Source: Pseudomonadota bacterium (GTDB taxonomy: Bacteria; Pseudomonadota; Gammaproteobacteria; Burkholderiales; Burkholderiaceae_D). From it: 29,780 bases of DNA. The notes below the pieces were generated by a model. That model was not told where the DNA came from, did no database searches, and was given only the letters and a program-made list of their open reading frames with translations. The stretch lies in the NCBI GenBank assembly GCA_023422955.1, contig JAFAGG010000066.1, forward strand, positions 1 to 29,780, in the 5' to 3' direction. Shown in pieces: positions 16,748 through 23,896 of the stretch (its first letter is position 1; each line of letters opens with the position of its first letter). Both the position numbers and the translations under genes were made by a program.

Positions 16748-17808
16748 TCCATCATTGCCAGAAAATTGTCGCTGCACGCTTCCTGCCAGCCCGCGTCCGT
16801 CAGGCTGATGAAGTTGGCAGCAATGCCGTGGCGATTCGCATAAGCCAGGCCGGCCTCGGCGCCCAGCACGGTCAGCGCTGTCGAATACGCATCGGCCAGC
16901 ATGCATTCGGGATGCAGCACCGTCACCGATGCCAGCGCATGGTCGGCAGTGTACTCGACCGGGTAGCCGCTTCGGGGATCGATGGTGTGCGCAGCAAGCT
17001 TTTCGCCGTTGCGAAAACTGCGGCGATAGTTGCCGGAAGTGGCAATGCTCAGCTCATGCAGGGCAACGCGGGTTTCCATTTCAAAAGCGGGTACGGACAT
17101 GTCAAGGTCGGCATCATAGCGCGGCGTTTCCAGCGCCACCCACCAGGGTTGCGCATTAGGCTTGACGCCCGATCCGCGCAACTCGCCGCCGATTTCGACC
17201 AGTGTCTTCGCATAACCCGCATCGCTTAAGGCCCGCGTCACCAGGTCGACTGCATAGCCCTTGGCGATGCCGGACAGATCCAGGTAAACGCCGCCGGGCT
17301 GCTGCACGGTTTTGTTGGTGCTATCCACTTGCACGCGCTGCCAGCCGCACTGTGCCAGCGCGTTGCGGATGGCATCCGGCGCGGGCGGGCGATGATCGGC
17401 TGCGCGAAAACTTCCGCCGGGACCGAAACCCCACAGGTTCACCAGCGGACCGGCGGTCGGGTCGAAAGCCCCGCCGCTTTGCTGCGCGACCTCGAGCGCA
17501 CAGCTCACGACTTCAAACAGCGGAGACGGCAGCGCCACCCATGTTCCGGGTGGCGCTGTATTGAAACGACTGAGATCGGAATCGGCGCGCCAGGTACTCA
17601 TCTGGCCATCCACGGTTTCCAGTGCCTGCTGTATCACGCCTTGCACGCGCTGCAGATCGCATTCGGGATGCGCCGCAAACTTCACGCTCCAGCTCGTCCC
17701 CATGGAGTCGCCGTGCAAGCTGTGAACGACGCTTCCGAGCACGGGTGCATCCGGCCGTATGACCGGCGGTATCAGCACCCGCACCGAAGCATCGTTTTGC
17801 TGCGTCAC
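16744..17808 (-). CDS. apbE: FAD:protein FMN transferase (ApbE family)
   Basis: ApbE transfers FMN from FAD onto Thr/Ser of target proteins with the motif D-x-x-(S/T)-G-A-T. The 354-residue protein carries the expected blocks: DSMGTSWSVKF (34-44), DLSGIAKGYAVD, VEIGGELRGSG, ATSGNYRR, HTIDPRSGYPV and the Mg2+-site region LADAYSTALTVLG. Unlike most ApbE proteins it shows no signal peptide or lipobox: the N-terminus MTQQNDASVRVLIPPVIRPD is polar, and the gene start is fixed by an ATGA overlap with the DUF4198 gene. It may therefore act in the cytoplasm, before export of its target. The likely substrate is the DUF2271 protein two genes upstream, which has DGLSGAT. Confidence 0.92.
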   Translation of the reverse strand: MTQQNDASVRVLIPPVIRPDAPVLGSVVHSLHGDSMGTSWSVKFAAHPECDLQRVQGVIQQALETVDGQMSTWRADSDLSRFNTAPPGTWVALPSPLFEVVSCALEVAQQSGGAFDPTAGPLVNLWGFGPGGSFRAADHRPPAPDAIRNALAQCGWQRVQVDSTNKTVQQPGGVYLDLSGIAKGYAVDLVTRALSDAGYAKTLVEIGGELRGSGVKPNAQPWWVALETPRYDADLDMSVPAFEMETRVALHELSIATSGNYRRSFRNGEKLAAHTIDPRSGYPVEYTADHALASVTVLHPECMLADAYSTALTVLGAEAGLAYANRHGIAANFISLTDAGWQEACSDNFLAMME

Positions 17809-18680
17809 TGCGGCAATACTTCTACCGTCGCCGCGTAGCCGGCGCGCTGCACCGGTTTTTCTATGGTGCCGACTGGTGCCGGCGCGCCTTCAACACGCTG
17901 CGGCCAGTCGGCGCTGATCCAGTATTTGCCTGGATTATCCCAAGTGACTTTGAACTCGCCTTTGTCGTTGGTTTTCACTTCAATTTCGTTCAGCTTGTTC
18001 TGATAACGAATGCCGTCCTGCACCACTTCTACAGTCATGCCGGCAACGGGCTTACCATCAAATACGAATTTGAAGGTGGATTCTTCACCCTGAAACAGAT
18101 CATTCGGATGCGTGACAGGCACCATTTCCAGGCCGACGTTCGTCAGCGCCAATGCCGTTGTATTGGGTTTTCCGGCGGTGACAAAGGTCTCTACGCGGCG
18201 ATGATTACGCGATACATTCACATCGGTCGCACCTTCAGGAATAGCCCTTTTGAAATCTTTTTCCTGACCACGCCAGCGCTTGCTTTCCTTGCCCAGTTTG
18301 TAGCTGGCCATCAGACCTTCACTGACCACTGCAATGCGGTAAGTGCCGGATTGATCCAGTTTTACGTCGAAGGTGCTGCGATAGCGGCCGGTTGAGGCAT
18401 TTTGCGCAGCGACTTTTTTGCCATCCGGAGCGATTACCTGCAAACCATCCAGGCGCAGTGGCTGATGTTCGAAGTAGAACAGGTCATTCGACACCGCTGC
18501 ATCAACCGTTACCCAGGGCTGTTCGCCGGACAGCACGGTAGCAGATGGCAGCAACCAGCTGCGATGCGCGTGTGCGTTTGGCATAGCTGCGGTCAACGCC
18601 AAACCGATTACTGATGCGGCGATGACATTGCGGCCAGACAGGAATGCCGGCAGTGAAAATTTAACAGCGTTGTTCTTCAT
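17805..18680 (-). CDS. Periplasmic DUF4198 protein
   Basis: A 291-residue exported protein of the DUF4198 family. The signal peptide has a basic start, a hydrophobic core (VIAASVIGLALTAAM) and ends NAHA at residue 38, so the mature chain would begin HRSWLLPS with an N-terminal histidine. The rest is beta-rich: a first domain to about 130, then VPVTHPNDLFQGEESTFKFVFDGKPVAGMTVEVV and a C-terminal GEFKVTWDNPGKYWISADWP segment typical of carboxypeptidase-regulatory or NikM-like beta sandwiches. DUF4198 members are linked to metal (Ni, Co, Fe) uptake loci. The first codon overlaps the DUF2271 stop by one base (TAATG). A role in holding ferric iron or docking to the reductase is my inference. Confidence 0.85.
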   Translation of the reverse strand: MKNNAVKFSLPAFLSGRNVIAASVIGLALTAAMPNAHAHRSWLLPSATVLSGEQPWVTVDAAVSNDLFYFEHQPLRLDGLQVIAPDGKKVAAQNASTGRYRSTFDVKLDQSGTYRIAVVSEGLMASYKLGKESKRWRGQEKDFKRAIPEGATDVNVSRNHRRVETFVTAGKPNTTALALTNVGLEMVPVTHPNDLFQGEESTFKFVFDGKPVAGMTVEVVQDGIRYQNKLNEIEVKTNDKGEFKVTWDNPGKYWISADWPQRVEGAPAPVGTIEKPVQRAGYAATVEVLPQ

Positions 18681-19198
18681 TATTTAATCTCCAGGGTAAT
18701 AGTGCCTAATTCGGTTTCGCCTTTAACTTTTGCTTGCTGAGCTTTTGCATCAGCCGGCCATGTGAAAGGCACACGCAACAGTTCGCGCCCGCCGACTTCA
18801 CGCACAGCCTCCACCACGACCTGGTATTCGCCGGGCTGCAGCTTGTTCAGCGGACCTTTCGTGCCCTGGAACACCACTTGATGTTGACCCGGTGCACGGG
18901 TGGCGCCGCTCAGGCCATCGACCGGCATTTCAAGATTGCGGCCGCTCTTGCGCCACCACTGGCGCATGTCCTTGAGCCACTTGTTGCCTTCGTTGTTGGC
19001 GAGCTTCAGGTCATACCAGACCGCCAGGTCGGCGACGAAGCTTTGGTCCGCCTTCTCTATCCACATCGCCACATAGGGGCGGTGATATTCGGCGACGTTC
19101 AGGCGCGGGATTTCGACTTTCAGCCTCAGGTCCGCGGCATGTGCCGGGAAAGTCAGCGCTGCGCCAACGCCTACGGCCAGTGTGTAATGCAATCGCAT
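18680..19198 (-). CDS. Periplasmic DUF2271 protein with ApbE flavinylation motif
   Basis: A 172-residue exported protein; the signal MRLHYTLAVGVGAALTFPAHA ends near residue 21. The body fits DUF2271 (RPYVAMWIEKADQSFVADLAVWYD at 40-63; WLKDMRQWWRKSG at 74-86). At 94-100 it reads DGLSGAT, the consensus used by ApbE for covalent FMN attachment, placing FMN on T100. With apbE in the same operon, this makes the protein a probable periplasmic flavoprotein that accepts electrons from the PepSY membrane protein. The ATG at 19198 has an excellent GAGGA Shine-Dalgarno sequence; an ATT-type start eight codons upstream has none. The reduction target is not visible from sequence; ferric iron is inferred from the neighbours. 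Confidence 0.88.
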   Translation of the reverse strand: MRLHYTLAVGVGAALTFPAHAADLRLKVEIPRLNVAEYHRPYVAMWIEKADQSFVADLAVWYDLKLANNEGNKWLKDMRQWWRKSGRNLEMPVDGLSGATRAPGQHQVVFQGTKGPLNKLQPGEYQVVVEAVREVGGRELLRVPFTWPADAKAQQAKVKGETELGTITLEIK

Positions 19199-19232
19199 GT
19201 TTTTCCTCGATAGATCAATCAATGGGATTCAC

Positions 19233-19862
19233 TCAATGTATGAACAGCAGCGCCAGCACCAGCGGCAGGACCAATCCCAATCCTGTGATCGGCCACACCA
19301 TCGGACGATTGGCGGCATGAACTTTCAGGATCAGGAGTCCGGTGATGCAAAAAATCAGCGAGGCAAAGGCGAATAGGTCGATGAACCAGCTCCACGCCGT
19401 ACCCGTGTGCCGCCCCTTGTGCAGGTCGTTGAAATAAGCGATCCAGCCGCGGTCGGTCTGCTCGTATTCTATTTCGGCACTCAAGCGGTCGATGCGCAGC
19501 CAGGCATCGCCGCCTGGTCGCGGCAATGACAGATAAATTTCGTCCTCGGACCACTCGGCAGTGCGCTCTGCAGCGCGCACGCCGAGGGTATCAGACAGCC
19601 AGCTCGCAACTGGTGCCGGGATCTGAACCTGAGCGGAAGCCGGTGCTTCCACCGTTTCCAGCAATTGAATCAGCTCGGCAGGCAATTCGGCCGTCTGCAG
19701 ATTGATCTGCGGCCGCGCTTCGATATCGCCCGCATGGTTAAGCGTGAAACCGGTGACGGAAAACAGCAGCATCCCGACCAGGCACAGCGCAGAACTGATC
19801 CAGTGCCATTGCAGCAAGGTCTTCAGCCATTGTGCGCGTTTCTGAGATTTCTGTAACTCCAT
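19233..19862 (-). CDS. PepSY-type membrane protein, probable heme electron carrier
   Basis: A 209-residue inner-membrane protein of the PepSY-associated helix type, with three hydrophobic helices (about 22-40, 157-180 and 189-208) and a periplasmic domain between the first two. Histidines sit at both ends of the helices: H20 and H182 on the presumed cytoplasmic side, H43 and H148/H152 (NDLHKGRH) on the periplasmic side. This would suit two b-hemes, as in larger ferrisiderophore reductases such as FoxB. It heads the operon (AAGGA ribosome-binding site) and precedes DUF2271 by 34 bases. Electron transfer from the cytoplasmic diflavin reductase to periplasmic FMN is the likely role. The family call is good; heme content is inferred. 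Confidence 0.83.
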   Translation of the reverse strand: MELQKSQKRAQWLKTLLQWHWISSALCLVGMLLFSVTGFTLNHAGDIEARPQINLQTAELPAELIQLLETVEAPASAQVQIPAPVASWLSDTLGVRAAERTAEWSEDEIYLSLPRPGGDAWLRIDRLSAEIEYEQTDRGWIAYFNDLHKGRHTGTAWSWFIDLFAFASLIFCITGLLILKVHAANRPMVWPITGLGLVLPLVLALLFIH

Positions 19863-20048
19863 CCGAATTCCTTACCTGTCTTTCTCTTCCAGAAATTTCA
19901 GGTCGAAGCGAATCGCCAACACAGCGATTTTACTAATAGGTAATCAAGCGCCAAACCCATGACTTAAGGTGAAAACCTGTCTGCGCACTACAAGGTGCAT
20001 AACGCATGTCAGCAGAATTTCTATTACTTATTGATTGAAATGACTTGG

Positions 20049-20061
20049 CCGGACTGTCCGG
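20049..20061. repeat. Perfect palindrome CCGGAC-T-GTCCGG
   Basis: A 13-base inverted repeat with a single central base, lying 22 bases centre to centre from the next inverted repeat (20067-20087). It could be half of a two-site operator or, in the predicted leftward leader RNA, part of a structured element. No matching regulator is recognised. Confidence 0.7.
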
Positions 20062-20066
20062 TTATC

Positions 20067-20087
20067 AAGTTTGATAGTGACAAACTT
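20067..20087. repeat. Inverted repeat AAGTTTG-N7-CAAACTT
   Basis: Perfect 7-bp arms (20067-20073 and 20081-20087) around ATAGTGA. The 21-base size suits a dimeric regulator binding site. No run of T follows on either strand, so it is not an intrinsic terminator. Confidence 0.7.
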
Positions 20088-20132
20088 TGCGCTTCCAAGA
20101 ATCCATTGGTTTAGACCTGACTGCTGGGCCGA

Positions 20133-20161
20133 ATCTTAAGGCAAATGAGAACTATTTGCAA
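20133..20161 (-). promoter_or_regulatory. Predicted Fur-controlled promoter of the PepSY-DUF2271-DUF4198-apbE-reductase operon
   Basis: On the minus strand TTGCAA (20156-20161) and TAAGAT (20133-20138) are separated by exactly 17 bases. The Fur-like palindrome GCAAATGAGAACTATTTGC (20141-20159; 12 of 19 matches to the Fur consensus) occupies the spacer and overlaps the -35. Iron-loaded Fur would block polymerase. The same layout appears upstream of the second TonB-dependent receptor. Confidence 0.55.
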
Positions 20162-20352
20162 TAATGCCGAGAAAATGATTCGCATGGCAAAGAATTTTCT
20201 TCCCATTGAATTTCATTCACAGTTCGAAAGCAAAATAATCCCTTGCATTTAAAACGATTGCCACTTCAATACACTTACAAACATTAACAAAATTTAATAA
20301 TTAGGCAGGCATTTGTTAATAGTTTCGTCAATACATGACAGGTATTAATAAA

Positions 20353-20371
20353 TATAATGAGAATCATTATC
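20353..20371 (+). promoter_or_regulatory. Fur box at the siderophore-binding-protein gene
   Basis: TATAATGAGAATCATTATC matches the classical Fur consensus GATAATGATAATCATTATC at 17 of 19 positions. Its first six bases, TATAAT, form a perfect -10 element; no good -35 is present. It lies 29 bases before the ATG at 20400, so iron repression of the binding-protein and receptor genes is expected. Confidence 0.9.
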
Positions 20372-20399
20372 ATTGATTCCTTTTACGAAACTGTTAATC

Positions 20400-21344
20400 A
20401 TGCAAATTTTGTTTCGCCATACCCTCGCTACTCTCACTGTTTTAGCAGCAACTCAGGCTTATGCATTCGAATTGAGCCATAGCGCCGGCCAGCTCCAGCT
20501 ACCGGCGCCCCCTACCAAAATCGTCTGCTACGATCTTGCCGCGCTGGACACCCTGAATGCTCTCGATATACCAGTTGTTGGTGTTCCAAAATCATCCTAT
20601 GAAGGCAAGCTCTCCAAATACAACCAAGTAACTATCGTCGGAAGCTTGTTTGAACCTAGTTTCACCACGCTGGAAAAGATCAAACCGGACCTGATTATTG
20701 CCGGTGGCCGCTCGAGTAAAGCGCTGCCTGAGCTCAACAAGATCGCTCCCGCTGTCAGCTTCGACAGCGACCGCACTTCTTTCCTGGAATCGTTCAAGAC
20801 CACCAATCTCGCTATCGGTCGCGCTTTCGGCAAGGAAGCGCAAGCCAAGCAGGCGCTGGCCGGCATCCAGAAGAACCTGGACGAACTGCATCGCATCAAC
20901 CAGGGCAAGACTGGCGCCTTCCTGTTCGCCATCAACGGCAATGTGATGGCGCATGCGCCGGGTGATCGATTCGGTTATGCCTACGAACTGGCCGGCCTGA
21001 CGTCAGTGCTTCCCGCCAAGGATTCCAATGCGCCTGCCGAACCTCGTGCAGCGGCCGGCAGCGAAGAAGCCAAGGCTCAAGCGGCCCGCCGCGCACAAGT
21101 GATCGAGTCGATTGCCAACGCCAATCCCGACTGGCTCATCGTCCTCGATCGCGGCGCTATCAATGGCGGCAAAAAGACAGCTGCCGATACGCTCGCCAAA
21201 CACCCGCACCTCAGCCAGACCCAGGCTTATAAAGAAGGCCGCGTGTATTACGTCGATCCCAACGGCTGGTACATCGTCGGCGGCGGTCTCGACAACATGA
21301 GATCCATCTCTGAGCAAATGCTCAGCGCGATGAAGCAGAAGTAA
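20400..21344 (+). CDS. Siderophore ABC transporter substrate-binding protein (CeuE/FecB type)
   Basis: A 314-residue periplasmic binding protein with a Sec signal (MQILFRHTLATLTVLAATQAYA, 1-22). The type-III (helical backbone) fold is evident from IVCYDLAALDTLNALDIPVVGVPKS (40-64), IKPDLIIAGGRSSKALPEL, the long linker helix around ALAGIQKNLDELHRI and the C-terminal GRVYYVDPNGWYIVGGGLDNM. Similarity is to the CeuE/YclQ/FatB branch that binds ferric catecholates. The ATG at 20400 is preferred over an in-frame TTG at 20373 that overlaps the Fur box. No permease or ATPase gene is in the window, so it must share an ABC transporter encoded elsewhere. The next gene, 105 bases on, is a TonB-dependent receptor. 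Confidence 0.88.
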   Translation: MQILFRHTLATLTVLAATQAYAFELSHSAGQLQLPAPPTKIVCYDLAALDTLNALDIPVVGVPKSSYEGKLSKYNQVTIVGSLFEPSFTTLEKIKPDLIIAGGRSSKALPELNKIAPAVSFDSDRTSFLESFKTTNLAIGRAFGKEAQAKQALAGIQKNLDELHRINQGKTGAFLFAINGNVMAHAPGDRFGYAYELAGLTSVLPAKDSNAPAEPRAAAGSEEAKAQAARRAQVIESIANANPDWLIVLDRGAINGGKKTAADTLAKHPHLSQTQAYKEGRVYYVDPNGWYIVGGGLDNMRSISEQMLSAMKQK

Positions 21345-21449
21345 GCCTGTTTATGCATTAAGTGCAGGGCGGCATTCGCTCATCCTGCGCTCCTTCCTCT
21401 TTGAAGTGCCCGCTGGACCCCTCTCATTTTTCTCAAATCTTTGTCCGTA

Positions 21450-23408
21450 ATGAAAAACTCTGTCCAACACCTACCCAAACTTACCGCTCTTTGCCTGACG
21501 CTCGCTGCCGCAGGCCTGAGCACGGCACCTGCCATGGCGCAAGAAGCCAAATCCACTCAAACTCTTGATACGGTCGTGGTGACGGCATCGGGTCATGAAC
21601 AGCAAGTCGTCGACGCCCCCGCTTCTATCTCTGTCGTCACTCGCGAAGAACTGGAAAAAGGTTCCTACCGCGATCTGACCGATGCCCTGCGCAGTGTTCC
21701 CGGCGTGGTTACCACGCCGTCCGACAACAACACCCGGGACATCAGCCTTCGTGGCATGGGCGCCGCCTACACGCTGATCCTGGTGGACGGCAAGCGTCAA
21801 AGCACGCGTGAAACCCAAACGAACGGCAGTACCGGCACCGATCAGAGCTGGGTGCCGCCTCTGGAGGCGATTGAGCGTATCGAAGTCGTGCGCGGACCGA
21901 TGTCTTCGCTCTATGGTTCCGATGCCATAGGCGGCGTCATCAACATCATTACCCGCAAAGTGCCGAAGCAGTGGGGCGGCTCGGTTCGGGTGGACAGCGT
22001 GCTGCAAGAGCATTCCAGGTCCGGCAATGAATATCGCACCAACTTTTACCTGGCTGGCCCGATCAAGGAAGATTTGCTGGGCCTGAGCCTGCACGGCATC
22101 TATTCCAAGCGCGAGGAAGACAAGATCCTCAACGGCTATAACCAGCATGAAAACGTCGGCCTCACCGCCAAACTGTCGCTGACCCCTTCCGCTGCTCACG
22201 ACTTCACGCTGGAAGGCGGCCGCTCCGAGCAGAACTACGTCTCGACGCCGGGCAAAACACTGGCATTAACGGGGGCACTGAGCGATCGCGATTTTGAACG
22301 TGACCATGTTGCCTTGTCCCACCGCGGACGCTGGGACTTCGGCACTTCTGACACGTACGTGCAATACGAAGAAGTCAAGAACGTTGCCCGCGACATGACG
22401 ATCAAGAATACGGTGGCCAATACGAGCTGGACGCTGCCGCTTGGAGAGTCGCATGTTCTTACCACCGGCGCCTATTACAACTTCAATGATCTGACGGATA
22501 CCACAACCAACAGGATCAGCAGCCGCAGCACGGCAGACCGCCAGCAATATGCATTCTTCGCTGAGAACGAATGGAGCATGACCAATGATTTTGCGTTGAC
22601 CACCGGCCTGCGCTACGACAACGATGAAAAGGGCGGCTCGCAATGGAGTCCACGCATCTATGGCGTCTGGCATGCGGCTCAAAACTGGACCATCAAGGGC
22701 GGCGTCTCCACCGGCTTCCGCGCACCGTCGATACGTCAGACGCTGGTTGACTGGGGTCAGACCAGCCGTGGCGGCAACATCTATGGCAATCCCGATCTCC
22801 AGCCCGAAAAGTCCCTGAACAAGGAAATCGGCGTCATGTATCAGAATGAAAACAAGCTGCGTGCGTCGCTGATGCTGTTTGACAATAAGTTCGAAGACAA
22901 GATCACACGCATCGAATGCCGTGCTTGCGGCCCTCAAAACAGTAATAACAACTGGCCGACCACCTATGTCAACGTGGACGATGCCATCACACGCGGTGTC
23001 GAAGCTACCCTGAGCATGCCGCTGACATCCACCCTGTCGCTGGACAGCAGCTATACCTTTACGGATTCCGAACAAAAGAGTGGAGAGTACGCAGGCAGCC
23101 CGCTCAATCAATTGCCACGTCACCTGTTTAACGTAGGCATGGACTGGCAGCCAAGTGAAGCGGTGAATAGCTGGATCAAGCTTTCCTATCGTGGCAAGGA
23201 AAGCCAGCCCACGACAGGCCCTTCCTCCAGCTCCTTCATCGCACCGTCCTCGACCCTGGTTGATATCGGCGGTTCGTATCGCTTCAACAAGGCGACGACT
23301 CTTCACGCCGGTCTCTACAACCTGTTCGACAAAGACATCACGTATGAAGAATATGAGTACGTGGAAGACGGCCGCCGTCTCTGGGTCGGTTTGAATTACA
23401 GCTTCTGA
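21450..23408 (+). CDS. TonB-dependent outer-membrane receptor, catecholate type
   Basis: A 652-residue ferric-siderophore receptor related to CfrA/FepA/CirA. The signal peptide ends AMA at residue 30, followed by the TonB box DTVVVTAS (40-47) and the plug with DIPSLRG-like DISLRGMGAAYTLILVDGKRQ and LEAIERIEVVRGPMSSLYGSDAIGGVINIITRK. The 22-strand barrel follows and finishes with LYNLFDKDITYEEYEY and RLWVGLNYSF, whose terminal Phe is the outer-membrane assembly signal. The ATG at 21450 is preferred over an upstream TTG. It is probably co-transcribed with the binding-protein gene under its Fur box. The pairing of CfrA-like receptor and CeuE-like binder suggests ferric enterobactin or related catecholates; the exact ligand is not certain. 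Confidence 0.92.
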   Translation: MKNSVQHLPKLTALCLTLAAAGLSTAPAMAQEAKSTQTLDTVVVTASGHEQQVVDAPASISVVTREELEKGSYRDLTDALRSVPGVVTTPSDNNTRDISLRGMGAAYTLILVDGKRQSTRETQTNGSTGTDQSWVPPLEAIERIEVVRGPMSSLYGSDAIGGVINIITRKVPKQWGGSVRVDSVLQEHSRSGNEYRTNFYLAGPIKEDLLGLSLHGIYSKREEDKILNGYNQHENVGLTAKLSLTPSAAHDFTLEGGRSEQNYVSTPGKTLALTGALSDRDFERDHVALSHRGRWDFGTSDTYVQYEEVKNVARDMTIKNTVANTSWTLPLGESHVLTTGAYYNFNDLTDTTTNRISSRSTADRQQYAFFAENEWSMTNDFALTTGLRYDNDEKGGSQWSPRIYGVWHAAQNWTIKGGVSTGFRAPSIRQTLVDWGQTSRGGNIYGNPDLQPEKSLNKEIGVMYQNENKLRASLMLFDNKFEDKITRIECRACGPQNSNNNWPTTYVNVDDAITRGVEATLSMPLTSTLSLDSSYTFTDSEQKSGEYAGSPLNQLPRHLFNVGMDWQPSEAVNSWIKLSYRGKESQPTTGPSSSSFIAPSSTLVDIGGSYRFNKATTLHAGLYNLFDKDITYEEYEYVEDGRRLWVGLNYSF

Positions 23409-23473
23409 TTTAGAAAACCGATGTGTAATGCCTGTCAGGCTGGTCAACGTAATTGAATCGGTCTGACGGCTTG

Positions 23474-23503
23474 AAGCAAGGCGATGGAATCGTCGCCTTG
23501 CTT
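23474..23503 (+). terminator. Intrinsic terminator after the first TonB-dependent receptor
   Basis: An 11-bp perfect stem, AAGCAAGGCGA (23474-23484) with TCGCCTTGCTT (23493-23503), closes an 8-base loop and is followed by TCGTATCTTTT. The stem is strong; the T-run is interrupted. It ends the binding-protein/receptor transcript. Confidence 0.75.
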
Positions 23504-23847
23504 TCGTATCTTTTGCATGATGCAATCTGCAATCGGTGATCACTAATCACTGCAACCAGATCAAGTGCAGCATCAGTACAATAATTTCGCAGCAAGAATT
23601 TCAGCGAATGCCTGCTACCGGAACTTCTGCAATTCTTTGATTTTCCTTCCTGCTTCCCTTATCTCAGCAATTGCCAGCGCCGGAAATCCACGGGCAGCTT
23701 GTTTAAGCAATAATTTAAAGCAGCGTTATACAACGCAGGCTTGTCGCCGTTGATAGGATGGTTCGGACAACGGCCCGTTGCTCGCGCTGCTTTGTTGGCA
23801 TCGTGAGGCAACTGGTGCTTATGTCGAATCGAAAAACAGTAAGGCAT

Positions 23848-23878
23848 AAAAAAACGCAGGGTATATAACCCTGCGTTT
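23848..23878 (-). terminator. Intrinsic terminator serving the leftward receptor gene
   Basis: On the minus strand an 11-bp stem AAACGCAGGGT/ACCCTGCGTTT (arms 23852-23862 and 23868-23878) with a 5-base loop runs into a T tract (A's at 23848-23854 on the plus strand). It is 118 bases past the receptor stop but only 19 bases past the end of the barrel-end remnant, suggesting it originally belonged to the gene the remnant came from. Confidence 0.85.
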
Positions 23879-23896
23879 CGATGAGATGCACTGCAA

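Larger units (their letters stand above)
19863..20399. other. Divergent regulatory region between the flavin/heme operon and the siderophore uptake genes
   Basis: This AT-rich 537-base region holds no gene. It contains two Fur-like boxes (20141-20159 and 20353-20371), a probable promoter for the leftward operon (20133-20161), a -10-like TATAAT at 20353-20358 for the rightward genes, and two neighbouring inverted repeats at 20049-20061 and 20067-20087. If the leftward promoter is right, the operon leader is about 260 bases long and includes both repeats. Confidence 0.7.

Noticed and set aside
15353..16843. A 496-codon plus-strand open frame opposite the diflavin reductase
   Set aside because: Its translation has shadow composition and no recognisable domain; the minus-strand gene has clear flavodoxin and reductase motifs.
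16748..16906. Upstream extension of the diflavin reductase frame
   Set aside because: It overlaps the end of apbE and lacks family features; the start at 16747 gives a clean membrane anchor and ATGA coupling.
22266..23543. A 425-codon minus-strand open frame opposite the first TonB-dependent receptor
   Set aside because: Antisense shadow of a well-supported receptor gene, without ribosome-binding site or family features.
23659..23847. A 62-codon minus-strand open frame between the convergent receptors
   Set aside because: It starts beyond the leftward terminator, lacks a ribosome-binding site and recognisable features, and has unremarkable composition.
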